In this document: piece after piece, positions 35,816 to 46,308 of the stretch
How the letters are laid out: every line of letters starts with the position of its first letter
How positions within the stretch are numbered: position 1 is the first letter of the stretch
Source: Hippasteria phrygiana
Taxonomy: Eukaryota > Echinodermata > Asteroidea > Valvatida > Goniasteridae
NCBI GenBank assembly: GCA_037893225.1
Contig: JAZGUH010000488.1
Span: 1,054,001-1,118,000 of the forward strand
Direction of reading: 5' to 3'
Length of the DNA: 64,000 nucleotides
Made by a program: the position numbers and the translations under genes
The notes under the pieces: model-generated
Databases searched by the model: none
Seen by the model: only the letters and a program-made list of their open reading frames with translations
Told to the model about the DNA's origin: nothing

Positions 35816-38222
35816 CTGCAGTCAAGCTTCATATTTAAAAATAACAAATAAAATTGTATTGCAAAAAACGCCTGTACTGTAGCGCCTAGCTGGAGCAAAA
35901 GTTTTAACTGAAAATTGAAAAGTTCTAAAATGAAAAGTTCTAAACACTCCCGTTCATAAATTGTGAATTTATCTACGCGTTACAAAGTTAAAAGAGAAAT
36001 TTATTTCAGCGTGATTTTCCTATTCTATTTTGAAGTGCACAATGAACCCTTTGAAAATGCCCCCAAAATACGAAAACAATTTTCTGACAAACTTGCAGCG
36101 TTTGCGGGTCTAGGTAATAATGGGTAGCCTATGTAACATTGTAAGTAGAGACTAGCGATAATAGGCCTAACGTTAATGGTTTATCAGAATTTATAAACTT
36201 TAAAGAAATTCTTCAATGTTAACTTGGAATTCTCCGAGATGTATTCAAGTGCGCTACGTTATTGCATGGTCAGCATGATGGTTTTAGGCGACTCGGCAGA
36301 TTTTGTGCCCAATTTCGGACACCGCCGTTTTTCAATTTCGGAATAAATTTAATGACACCGAAGTTGTTCACAGAGGTTAAATAACAAGCAATATAAGGTA
36401 AAAGTACCAGTATTTCACTGAATGAATTTGATGTTTTTGTCAACAAAAGTAAAGTCGGGGTATAATGCAAGGGCCTAACGCGGGCCTAACGCTAGCCTAA
36501 CGTTAGGCCTGTGCGCCACGTTCACAACGTTAGGGAAAACCACCAACATGACTAATGTGTGGCTAGTACTCGTTCGAAAATAAAAAATAAATAAACTCTA
36601 TGCTTACCCGCAGCTGACAAGGCTTAGGTTTGCTTCTTGTTTTTGCTTTTCAAGTAAAGAGAGCCCGTTTCTGTTTGTAGAATCGTTAGAATTTGATACT
36701 GAGCATTTGCGATGAAAACCGTCATGGCGGTCGTTTTGTTTACGTTGCCACTGGTTTTGACGTCCCGCGTGTGGCCATAACAGCCATTTTCATTGGCTAC
36801 AAAATCGTTTTCTATTTGCGCATGAAATTTAGTATCCAATGAACGCCAAGCCAAAAGTGACAAAGATCGCGAGGTACGAGAAACCCGATTTCATTGGACA
36901 AACACACGCACGACTGATTCTGTATGATATTATTCCGCACAAAATGGATACTTTTTTATCATCAAAATTGCATATGTTATGCGAGACATATGAATGCGGG
37001 ATCAACAAAAATAATAACTATTGTATTGTTAACTTGCTTGAGAGAGTTATATCGTTTCCCCCCTCTGCCGAAGAGAACAAGGCTGAATAGACCCTAATCT
37101 GAAATTGTGCGCCAAAGAGTGACGTCACGATGACGTCATCACGTGTCACGTGACGTCATCTTAAAGGTGCATTTTTGAAGGGCCCATATTTGCGTTCAAA
37201 CTAGGTATGTTGGTAGACCAGCACGTGTCATAGAAAAAAATTGAGGTGACGTCATAATGACGTCATCATACGATTTTATAGTAATTTTCAAGTTTTTAAA
37301 CCTTAAAGTTTCTTAAAGCCATATGTCATCAACAGAAAATGCTAAATTCAAAATTATTTTTTAAATAGCTTTGTTAGCTCCTATGAGCTCCGTGCACAAC
37401 TACCCCCTCAGCGGAAAGAAAAGGCGAGTTGGGGGGTCAATATCGACGCCATCTTACCTGACTTCAATTTAAGTGTCTGGTTCCCGCTGTGATATTCTGA
37501 TTGAAAACTCAATTATCGAGAGTCGGCAAACAGACAAACCAATCCCACTGGTATACGCGTATCAAATGAACGAGGAGCGCGGTGCGGATACCAGCGACGT
37601 ACTGCCCACGGAAGTGCGGTTGCTATGTGGACAGCGCCCTCATTCGACTGCGCACGGAGCCCATGTATCAATTTGAAAAATGTGTGACGTCATAATGACA
37701 TCATTAAAAAGTGCTTTTTTGAAACACATATAAGGGTAGGTCCGATCCTCACAAAAATTGGTGGGTAGGTAGATAGTACCACTAGCATGTAAAATCTGAA
37801 GTGACGTCATGGTGACGTCATCAGCTGATATTCTATGAATTTTTTTTTCTATCCCAAATTCCACAGACTTTGTACACACATTTTGTACACAGCACTTTGG
37901 TCATTAAACAATCTCCGATCTAAACCAAAATCAACATAAGCATAGACCCTAATCTGAAATTGTGCGCCGAAGAGTGACGTCACGATGACGTCGTCACGTG
38001 ACGTCATCTTAAAGGTGCATTTTTGAAGGGCATTTTTGAAGGGCCCATATCTAGAGAAATGTAGGTCCGATTGCGTTCAAACCTGGTATGTTGGTAGACC
38101 AGCACGTGTCATAGATAAAAATTGAGGTAACGTCATCATGACGTCATCATACGATTTTATAGTAATTTTCAATTTTGTTAAACCTTAAAGTGTCTTAAAG
38201 CCATATCTTATCAGCAGAACAT

Positions 38223-38986
38223 GCTAAATTCAAAATTCAGCATCGGTTTTGTCCAAGTCTCTGACGAGATATCTTTGAACTTGTTCAAATAGAAAATGAG
38301 TCTTGCCTCGATATCTTTGTCTGGTGACGTTTTATTGGTAACCACGTCAAACTCGAAAGACAATGCCGAAATGTTGTACTTGGCGTCGGCGTCTATAGAC
38401 TTGACGACGCTCCCGTGATTGTTGAATGTAAACTCGTACGTTAGTCTGTCGTTGAGAGCCGATGGGTGAAACGGTTGATGATCCCCAAGCATTTCAAAAT
38501 CTAGAGGAAAGTAATATCCATAAGCATCGGCTATGGTTTTGTCTTATCCAGAATTCGCATTATCGACCAAATCATCCGCTCCGATTCGTATTTTTGTAAT
38601 GTTGGGAGATTCGATTCCTCGATACGAATGTTCCGAATTTTTAGGTCGCCACATGTCTTTAAAAACGTTAAATATGTCCGCGTCGTAAAAGTTTAGAATG
38701 TCTTTACCTTCGAAGCATATTCTTACTTTTTTGATTAAATTTCGCCCCACGTTATAGAGTTCTAGCATCGTCGTCTCCAGACTCTAAGTCAATGTTGAAA
38801 GCCAATCAACTCATACCAGGTACAACCACATCGTCAGGACTCAACATTGGAAATTTAACAGTCAACATTTGATTCACATCTATAGTACTAGGATTATGAC
38901 TACCGATTGTCTCAAACCCTTAATCGCTCTAGGATTTTGTAAACTTCTATGAGGGTTCAGTTTACTTCCATAAATCGCATTCATCT
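38223..38986 (-). pseudogene. major capsid protein fragment of Polinton D (copy 2)
   Basis: Duplicate of 30965-31728 with the same reading breaks, including the TAA at about 38547. The two copies differ by only a few bases (e.g. GCACCGG versus GCATCGG near 38525). Upstream (39.0 kb) this copy retains its natural neighbours. Confidence 0.75.
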
Positions 38987-39024
38987 TTATTTATAAATGT
39001 AATATATTTTTAAAGTAATAAATC

Positions 39025-39152
39025 ATGGCAAGTGTTTTAATGATGGCTTGCGGAGCTATCGTAAACGCTTTTGCGTTTACGGGATCAAACTTTCTATTTT
39101 CGAGTTTAAGGCAGTCTAATGCGGAAGAAGAGCATAAACGACACGACTTGAC
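39025..39152 (+). pseudogene. 5' fragment of coiled-coil membrane protein (homologue of 23876-24316)
   Basis: ATG at 39025. MACGAIVNAFAFTGSNFLF and EEHKRHDL parallel GAIISAVAFSGTSFAF and EERKRHDL of element A. After ~42 codons it runs, without a gap, into the minus-strand virion-like gene, whose coding sense is opposite, so the rest of this gene and the integrase expected beyond it have been deleted with an inversion. Confidence 0.7.
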
Positions 39153-39780
39153 GTCTTCTACGATATTTTCAAATTGCGATTGCGCGTCTAACCCAGTACC
39201 CGGCGTTAGGATACTCGTGTTGAGCTTGCGCACCCAGTATGGCGTACACGTACGTTCTGACGCTTTCGTCTATTTTTCCTAAACTTTGCCACCCTTGCGC
39301 AACGTCTGCAGATTGTCTGATCCACGTGACCGTATACTTAATAAAATGATACGAGTCACCCGACTCTTCAAATCCCATGTAGGTGGCATCGGGATATATC
39401 AAGGTCGATCTTACGATAGTCGTAATTTCTACCAGGTACTGGTAAATATTTATGCGATCCCAAATTATCGTAATATTAAGCCGTACTTAATCCTTTAGAA
39501 GTTAAGTCTACAGTCTGTTTAAAACTCACATTTTGATTTAATTGGAAGTGTCGACATGTACTGACGTAAGCGTTGTGATCGATGTTATTGTCAAGGTCGT
39601 TGAATATATTATTGCCTGGAACTGGACATGAGAAATTGTAATATCTTTCTGATTGTGAAATACGCGTGAAATTTGAATAAAGCCGACAAGACCGGGTTTC
39701 TATGATTCAACAAATCGAATCCAACACCACAACCCGACGTTGCGCACCAAACTGCAAAGTTGGGTTGATTTTGATAAAAC
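39150..39780 (-). pseudogene. conserved Polinton virion-like protein (homologue of 21670-22438)
   Basis: Minus-strand segments YTVTWIRQSADV, ESVRTYVYAILGAQAQ and QFENIVEDV match element A residue for residue over short blocks. Upstream NPVLSALFKFHAYF-like and FAVWCATSG-like segments occur in other frames. At least three frameshifts. Ends abruptly at 39150 where the inverted fragment of the coiled-coil gene joins. Confidence 0.7.
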
Positions 39781-39814
39781 GTCAATTAGGTAAATTATAA
39801 TTTTTGGAAATTTC

Positions 39815-40200
39815 TGTAGACAGGTTTGCGCAAAAATTATTTCGATCCAGACATTACCAATTTGTTGGGACTACCGGCCAATAGTTTGATCCACGGTGTA
39901 GATTACGTAGGAAATTACAATATGAATCTTATCAACAATATTGTTATACATTGCGAGGTATCCACTCGAGATAATTTCTACAATGGACAGCGTACAAACG
40001 TGTTGGATATCATACCGTTAGTCGCGAATGGGAACGCAAACGATATGAATTAAATCACGTTATTTATATAGAAAAAAGAAAATTAATCCCTCACAGACTT
40101 GTCAGCGCTAAGATAAACCAACTCAGCTTTAGCGTCCCGGATTCTTGCGGTGAGTTGATTGAGAATCATGGAAAAAAGGATTGTCTATCACGTAGAGGTT
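39815..40200 (+). pseudogene. penton-like protein fragment of Polinton D
   Basis: NYFDPDITNLLGLP, VDYVGNYNMNLINNI and DNFYNGQRTNVLDIIPL correspond to the C-terminal half of the two jelly-roll-like genes of element A (there YNNFYNGRSTHLLDVIPIL). The N-terminal half (MESHVFEM region) is missing. Continues in a second frame to about 40190 with a LSFSF-like strand. Confidence 0.65.
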
Positions 40201-40720
40201 ATGAAAAGGCAGATTTTTTTTTAATCTTGTTTGGAGGTCCTAAATTTGTTTTGTTTTATTGCACTCGGTACAATAACCGTTCTTAGAAAAAGTACTGCGA
40301 CCGCAGACATTACAAGGCTCTACCTTTTGTTTTAAAACGATGCGCGTGCAAAGCGCAATACACTAGATTATACTTGGGTATTGGTTTATTACAAAGATTC
40401 AAACTTCCGCAAAGTAACCAAGAGCATTGATGATCTCGCGAATTAAATTATATATCGAGTTATTTTATAATATTTGTATACCTACTTCTAGCTATATTCT
40501 CGACATGTTGTAACTGCTGTTTACCTTTTGTAACATGAGTAATACAAAGTTGAGCCCGTGACTAGGTTCCACGACCACAAATTATAAACACGCTATAGGT
40601 GCCTGGTCGCGTTTAAAAAAATCTTTTTCACACGTAGTTTGTTTTCCGATTTTCAACCACTTGCACATTATTTAATCATTTCATTTTTATCCATAACTTA
40701 CGAGACAGATTTTTCTAAAG
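40201..40720. other. Polinton D spacer, no gene seen
   Basis: Between the penton-like fragment and the polymerase fragment. A CNGCGRSTFSKNGYCTEC-like Cys pattern can be read on the minus strand at 40255-40330, which may be a zinc ribbon from the polymerase C-terminal neighbourhood, but the frame is broken. Confidence 0.35.
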
Positions 40721-40723
40721 TTT

Positions 40724-41090
40724 TCAAACACGTCGGTCAATAATAATAATACGTCCGCAAATACGTAAAGGTCGTGATATTCGCCCGGGATTCTTAATGT
40801 CGAAAGTGTGCCATACTTTTTTAGCGTGCTCGTAGTCTGAGTCGCTTATGTCAGCATCGATAAGACTGCTGTAAAAATGATGTTTAGCTGGCAACTCGGT
40901 TTCTTTAAATCTTTCAAAATCGTTCATGTATTCGTACATCATTTTAAAGCCAAAGTTGACGTTTTTCGGGGTGTATTGGTAATTGCTTTATATTTAAACG
41001 CTTTTCTCGGGCAGGCGGCTACCAGTTTTTCTAGCGATGTAGATAAAAAATGAAACGAATCTAAAAATCTGAGTTGTCCTACCCAAAATG
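40724..41090 (-). pseudogene. DNA polymerase B fragment of Polinton D
   Basis: Minus-strand FLDSFHFLSTSLEKLV (exonuclease III region) and, after one frameshift, FERFKETELPAKHHFYSSL and KKVWHTFDIKN align with the same positions in element A polymerase (IDSFHFMASALGNLV; RFDETTLPPKE; RVWEKFNIKN). About 110 residues survive. The 5' side is cut by sequence leading into the hAT relic. Confidence 0.85.
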
Positions 41091-41127
41091 AAATATATTT
41101 TTAGGACGTTTTAGGTACATGTAGGCC

Positions 41128-41222
41128 TATGCAATTTACTTGGCCTCGAAAGATGTGGCCTCGGCCTCGGACGTTGTGGCCTCGGTCTCGGTCTCGGAAG
41201 ATGTGGCCTTGACTACAACACT
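41128..41222. repeat. GGCCTCGG minisatellite, hAT-associated
   Basis: Copies of TGTGGCCTCGGCCTCGGA end in TGTGGCCTTGACTACAACACTG. The identical end occurs at 54005-54030. It replaces the natural C-terminus of the hAT transposase relic beside it. Confidence 0.85.
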
Positions 41223-42080
41223 GGTAATTGCCAGCTTGCTCAGTCCGGGGTATTTGGATCGGTGCTGCTGCCAGAACTTCAGAGGACTGTCTTTAATGTC
41301 CATCTGTTCTACCTGCTCTAAGTATCACAGCAGTTGCAGTCTGCAGGTTAAAGGGTCCCCACTCCTGTTTCACAGCTTCTTGTATTTGGCAAGAAGTCGA
41401 GGCATTTTGGCAGGTACTATGGACTCATCTTCGCTGCTTGCAGAGGAGAGTTCACAATCTCCATGGTGGGGAGTTTCTTCTGATGTGTTGACTCCTTCAG
41501 CGTCTGCATGATTTATGACCAATTCTATAAAAATACAAGTTATTGTAAAGTGAGTCAATACAACAAAATTGAGTTCTTCATTAAAGGCAATATACATTTG
41601 CTTTTGCTGTAATTTGCCATAATTGGACAGGATGCATGAAAGGTGTTTCATAATAGTTCAGTAGTTTTGTATTTGGATGTTTGCAAATGTTGTATTTTAC
41701 CATAGGTGGCACAGAACATTTACAATACCCACAAACTGTACATACTGTATATTTAAAATTTGCCTTGTCAAGATTTCATGGGTTTTGATGATGGCGATTC
41801 AATGATGTAGACCATTGCAGAAATGTAATACATCTACAAAAAAGAATTAAACTGAAGTAAAAGTAAACTAAAAGTACCAAAGTAAATAATAGCGGCTGAA
41901 AATACCTTGAAGCATGTCCTTTGTATCATCTCTCAGTTGTTGAGCTGATGTTGGGTCCGCATTTTCTATTTCAACGTCAACCCACTGCATTCCGTAATGC
42001 GGATCCAGGACGGCTGCAACCAGGTAGATCTTTTCCGAGAATGGATCGTCATGGGAACCTGCCGCTCTGGGTACCATGCT
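41223..42080 (-). pseudogene. hAT transposase relic
   Basis: Minus strand. YLVAAVLDPHYGMQWV (42020-41980) is the conserved hAT segment around the third catalytic region. After a spacer, a Ser/Glu-rich linker ends MPRLLAKYKKL, then two stops, then SPLKFWQQHRSKYPGLSKLA, the start of the hAT dimerisation domain. The domain's end is missing, replaced by the GGCCTCGG repeat. Ancient, non-functional. Confidence 0.85.
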
Positions 42081-43070
42081 GAACGATGCAAAGATACCTC
42101 GAAATCATTTCAGAAGTGATGATGACAACTTGCTAATCAGTGCCTTCGTTTCCCTCGTTTTCTGCATGTGGTTGTACAGCGCAGTATGAACCAGAGTGAG
42201 AGTCTACTCGTGTGGCGGGGCATAGTATAGGGCTAGTATACATACAGTTTCATGAAGGAGTGGGAATCCCCTATGAGAAATCCCCTAAAAAGTGTTACCG
42301 GAAATATTGTTCATATCAGGAATGTTGGAATTTCTCTTCTTTTTTGGTTATCATACAGACCGGGCATTTGTGGAGTTGCTTCAGAAACGGCAGTTGTTCC
42401 AAAGGCTGTCCGAATTCAATCTGTAAGTAGGCTATGTTTTGTAGATAGTAGCATTATAAGCAGCAATTATAAGAGCAAGTTGAGTCATTTCGAAATATCG
42501 AAAGATCGATATTGATGACTGAAAACGTTAAAACACGAAAACTACAGACGCGTGATACTTTATACGTGCCGTAATTTTCTTACTGTATTTTTTTACAGGG
42601 GGAATCCCGTTATTTTACAGCACGTACAGAAATACCACGAACATCATTGTTGTTCGTCCTGGCCTTATGCAGTGAGTATAATAACAATATCATGTTACAA
42701 TTCACATAAAAAAAGGTTGTATAGTTGCTTGAGGGGGTGGAATTACCAGAGCGGGAATTTAATAGCTTTGCCTTTATTGAGGGTAAAATGTTCAAACATA
42801 GCTCCTGTAAGTTTGGTGGCGTTAAAAATATTTCTGTCCCCCTCCCCCTTTACCTGCGCTTGTTCTAGAGTGACTCAGAAAGGCAACTATGGAATGACTT
42901 TATAAAGATTGACATACACCCTGCGAGTTTTTGCATTCAATAGGGGACCTTTAACAATAGAGGACAATAGGGTCTCCGATTGAGAAAGGTCCCCGTTGGA
43001 AAATCGTGTACAAAACCAAAGAGGACCCATGCCAAAAAGTAATATGAACAACAGGATGGCAATATATCAA
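42081..43070. other. intergenic DNA, no clear gene
   Basis: A plus-strand frame at 42250-42422 ends at a GTAAGTAGG donor and could be an exon, but there is no recognisable motif. A second frame follows a tttttacag acceptor at 42597. Not enough to call a gene. Confidence 0.35.
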
Positions 43071-43275
43071 ACCACTCCAAAAGAGTGAAATTTTAACTCG
43101 TTCGAGGAGCCATTTAAGGGACAAGTCTAAAAAGAGTGGTCCCTTATACGACTCCTCGAAAGAGTGTAAATTTCACTCTTTTTTGAGCGATTTTAACTCT
43201 TTTTGAGTGGTTTTTATAAGAGATTTACTCTTTTGGAGTGGTTTGATAAGGGATTTCACTCTTACATTAAGAGAG
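43071..43275. repeat. ACTCTTTTTGAGTGG palindromic MITE-like repeat
   Basis: Repeated ACTCYTTTNGAGTGGTTT and its complement AACCACTCCAAAAGAGTG mark both ends (43073-43091 and 43225-43246), with GAGTCGTATAAGGG / TTTAAGGGACAAG inside. Foldback with no coding potential. Confidence 0.75.
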
Positions 43276-43423
43276 GAGGCCCCCGATTGCAGGCGTTTGT
43301 GTAAATCAACGAATTCCAACTTTCCATTGTCCTTCATTATTTTGTTTGTACTTTTGACGTTTTAGCACACACATTTTTTTGTAAAAGCTTTAATAGTATA
43401 GGAGATGCCGATTCAGCAAAACT

Positions 43424-43512
43424 CTTCCCTTCCCTTCCCCTTCCCTTCCCCTTCCCTTCCCCTTCCCTTCCCCTTCCCTTCCCCGTCCTCTCTTCCCCCC
43501 TCTCCCCCTCCA
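43424..43512 (+). repeat. polypyrimidine CCCTTCCCTTCC tract
   Basis: Nearly pure C/T for ~88 bases with a 10-11-base period (CCCTTCCCTTCC). Mirror-repeat polypyrimidine tracts can form triplex DNA. The ORF on the other strand is an artefact. Confidence 0.95.
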
Positions 43513-43705
43513 TCTCCATCACTCAGTCAAATTTACTAATTTTTTTTTCTTAAATTATGTCGTATACCTACCCAACAGAATTAAAAAAATTGCAAAACAA
43601 TTATCATTACATTCGTGTCGTATAGTTGTCCAAATTTCATTTGTTATAAGCCAAACAAAATTATATTTAATTTTTTTTTTTAATATTATATTGCCATAAT
43701 AAAAA

Positions 43706-44009
43706 TGATCCAATCTTTCAAGTCTCCACCTGGTTTAGGCGCTGGATGAACCGGAGTTGGAGTTGGAGTCGCTACACCTCTTACACCCGCTACTATTGGA
43801 TTAAGAATCATTAAAAAAAATTAGCCAATTTCCAAAAAAAGCTCAGGGGTAAACTGTTGGTCGCCTTGCCGGGTATTTAGGGGAGTATCGCTAGTTGGTT
43901 GTTTAACTTATTGAGTAAAAGTGTTGGTTGGTTGGCTAAATATGTGTGGGCTCTATTGGTGGGTGCCGCGACTTTGATTTTCGTATACTTGCAAAAACAT
44001 TTAAAATAA
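43706..44009 (+). pseudogene. small hydrophobic Polinton protein
   Basis: ATG at 43706 (MIQSFKSPPGLGAG). A stop and frameshift near 43748 and 43815 separate it from a hydrophobic C-terminal half (LVALPGI, GSIASWLFNLLSKSVGWLA, YVWALLVGAATLIFVYLQ) ending TAA at 44007-44009. Two likely membrane helices. Unrecognised function. It resembles the hydrophobic tails of small Polinton virion genes. Confidence 0.55.
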
Positions 44010-44027
44010 TCGTTTGTTTAAATAAAA

Positions 44028-44491
44028 TGACTAATATATATCCTAAATTACCAGATGTACCCGATGTAACGGACAATGCACGAGTCTATAGATTAAATAA
44101 AATCGAGCAAGTACAAACCGAGATAACGAATGAGAGAGACAAGCGAGAGCAGTTGTATAAACAATTTAGTAAAATTATTACTTGTTTATCGAATGCAGAG
44201 ACTGCAGCGGAATATTTTGGAGTCACATTGGGCGCTATTGGCATCGCTGGAATTGTCGGTGTCATTACTATACCCGTCGGTGTAGCGTTAGAAGGTATAG
44301 CTATAGGATGTGTAGGTGTGAGTTTAGTCTTAAAATACTTTAGCAAAAAGTTTAGGGTTAAAACCAAGAAACACGATGAGATAAGGGTATTGGCAGAAAC
44401 CAAATTGAATACGATAACTGAACTAGTGTCTCAAGCTATAGACGATGGTGATATCAGCCATGATGAATTTGTTTGTTTTGATCAAAAATGA
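44028..44491 (+). CDS. coiled-coil/membrane Polinton protein, intact ORF
   Basis: ATG at 44028 (MTNIYPKLPDVPDV), 154 codons. An N-terminal proline-rich motif, a charged helix (IEQVQTEITNERDKREQLYK), a glycine-rich double membrane segment (GVTLGAIGIAGIVGVI, GVALEGIAIGCVGVSLV), then KKHDEIRVLAETKLNTI and a C-terminal SQAIDDGDISHDEF acidic helix. A further ~30 codons of the family-like tail are visible beyond the stop in another frame (44505-44600). Membrane-active virion role is inference. Confidence 0.65.
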
Positions 44492-44876
44492 ACTGAGAAA
44501 GTTTAATGGATGAAAGAAGCTATTAGAACTCAAACAAAGCGAGAGAAGAATCTGATAGAAATAAAAAAGAAATATAAAATTTGGTTGAAAAGCAAATGAT
44601 CGAGAGAATGGAAAAAGATAAAAATGATCTTATAGAAAAACTTACCAGATTACAATAACTAAAGAATACGATAGTAATTTACCACCTAATTATGAAAGTT
44701 TACAGCCTAGGCCTAGCGCTCCGTATGAAGAATAGTGCGTACGTATGAGACAAAAAATAAGCCCTCAACTCTCTAGTAGAGAGTTGAGGGTTTATTAATT
44801 TATATTATATTTAATCAGACTCATCGTCCAAATCACTTATCATTTCTTAAAGTCTATGATTTTTAGGATCTAGGAA

Positions 44877-45235
44877 TTAATTACCTCTTATAGGTTCATA
44901 TATCGAAATGTTGATGTAAAGTTCTTTTAACTCGTGAATGACCCAGTTGTGTCCATTACAATTAAATCTTTCTATTTTATCGATTATTTTATCAATTTGT
45001 TTTTGCACGAGTCCTTCTATAATGTCTTCAGTTAATACGATCGATTGAAAACCGAAAAACATACTTGTGTCTTTAATAATAGTATCGTTCGCATAATTAT
45101 TTTTAAATGATCTCTAAATACTCTTGGGGTTGTTTCGATGAAATCTACTTGTTTTTTAGAGTCACCATAAACAGTATACTTTTCGGTGCTCAAATTTAAG
45201 TTGAATTTTTGTTTGCCCCTCATTATTAACTCAAT
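44877..45235 (-). pseudogene. polymerase B extreme N-terminus, fragment C
   Basis: Minus-strand MRGKQKFNLNLSTEKYTVYG at 45223 and, after a frameshift near 45080, IERFNCNGHNWVIHELKELY with ISIYEPIRG. The same arrangement lies just ahead of the first NIKNED block in A-type Polinton polymerases. Truncated at 44877 by a stop. Confidence 0.65.
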
Positions 45236-45240
45236 TTAAT

Positions 45241-45526
45241 ATTGTATAATTTAAATCTAAATATAATTTTGTTTGGCTTATAAAAAATGAAATTGTTGAT
45301 AGTTTACTTGCCTCCGTGCAAAGTCCAAAATCACATTGATTGTCCTTGATTTACAGGCAGAAAGCACGTCAAACGGGAAGCGATGCATACATTAATTTAA
45401 GAGGTAGAGACATCATTTGCCAATAAAAATCAAGTCAAGATGATGGGGCAATAATAATATTGTGTGAAAATGAATAAAACTGCTGCAAACTGCTGACTGA
45501 CTGAATGGACCTGAAATATACAAATC
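45241..45526. other. intergenic DNA, nothing identified
   Basis: AT-rich, no open frame, no recognisable repeat. Confidence 0.5.
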
Positions 45527-46109
45527 AAAAAATTAGCTGGCCTGACGTTTCGAACTTAAGCAAGTTCTTTCTCAAAGGCAAATGACAGAGTACTTGCCTA
45601 ACCATTCCATTTCTGATATGATTCTACAGGGCATAGAATCACTTTTCCACCGCAAGGACTCAGTTCGCCTCAGCCGAGAGAAAGTTTGGATGAAACGTCT
45701 TCGGACTATTCAACCACATGGTCTAAACATCCAGGAAGGGAATGATTAACTTTTAATTTTTCCCCCATTGTCATTTGTTTACAGATTATCCTCCTGGCAA
45801 ACCCTCTTGGGGTCTCTTGGCCAAATGGGGTTGTCTTACCATTTCCTGTTTATCTTTGCCACTAACCACATTCCTTTGTCCAATTCCCCAGCTTCAACCT
45901 TCATCCTAATCCCTCCCCGCATTCATCCTTACCCAAACCTCTCTCTTTGATGTTTACCCACTGCCATGCTCCCTTGCATCCCTCTTTTGTGTTTCTCCAC
46001 CCACCCCCTCATGCATGTGTGTTCCCTACATGTTTGTTTCTTGTACTCTGTCATTTGCCTTTGAGAAAGAACTTGCTTAAGTTCGAAACGTCAGGCCAGC
46101 TAATTTTTT
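45527..46109. mobile_element. inverted-repeat element with Penelope-like C-terminus
   Basis: Ends are 67-bp near-perfect inverted repeats (45527-45593 and 46043-46109). They contain TTCGAACTTAAGCAAGTTC and CGAAACGTC. Just inside the left arm, on the plus strand at 45615-45748, is a short C-terminal coding relic, SLFHRKDSVRLSREKVW then RTIQPHGLNIQEGND and TAA, which looks like the end of a GIY-YIG type Penelope-like element protein. Such elements carry flanking repeats in direct or inverted array and hammerhead-like motifs. Confidence 0.75.
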
Positions 46110-46308
46110 GAATAATATTGTGTGATGGAGGAAGAAATATGACAGAACTCGCTAGTACAGGATGTGTGTACATGTATGTGTATATAGCCAAGTGTTATTG
46201 AGAATCTCTTGAAAAAGTTGCTTAACCTTTCACAGCCAATTACAATGTATTAAAAAGAAAGTAAAGTGTGGGGTAGTTCAACATGTGTACTTTTTCCATT
46301 TGTTCCAG
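46110..46308. other. intron/upstream region of the Ig gene
   Basis: Ends in the acceptor TTTTTCCATTTGTTCCAG at 46308. A first exon with signal peptide is expected upstream but was not found in this window. Confidence 0.5.

Larger units (their letters stand above)
31789..39046 (+). repeat. segmental tandem duplication, copy 2 (7,258 bp with insert)
   Basis: Nearly identical to 25956-31788. Differences seen: a 1,441-bp insertion (34375-35815) with 5-bp target duplication, about 20 bases missing near 37188, shorter C run at 34113-34129, and scattered single changes. After 39046 the sequence continues into unduplicated Polinton D genes, so this copy is the one joined to the original right flank. 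Confidence 0.93.
43548..45240. mobile_element. Polinton fragment C
   Basis: A block of four gene relics typical of the A-type Polinton: a SYTYPTELKK start (43558), a small membrane protein, a coiled-coil membrane protein, and on the opposite strand the polymerase N-terminus. The promoter-proximal leader TTATATTGCCATAATAAAA (43686-43705) matches the leader at 10632-10650 in element A. No inverted termini seen. Confidence 0.75.

Noticed and set aside
45615..45748. Exon of the downstream Ig receptor gene
   Set aside because: The peptide is Penelope-like, ends in its own stop and lies within a separate inverted-repeat element.
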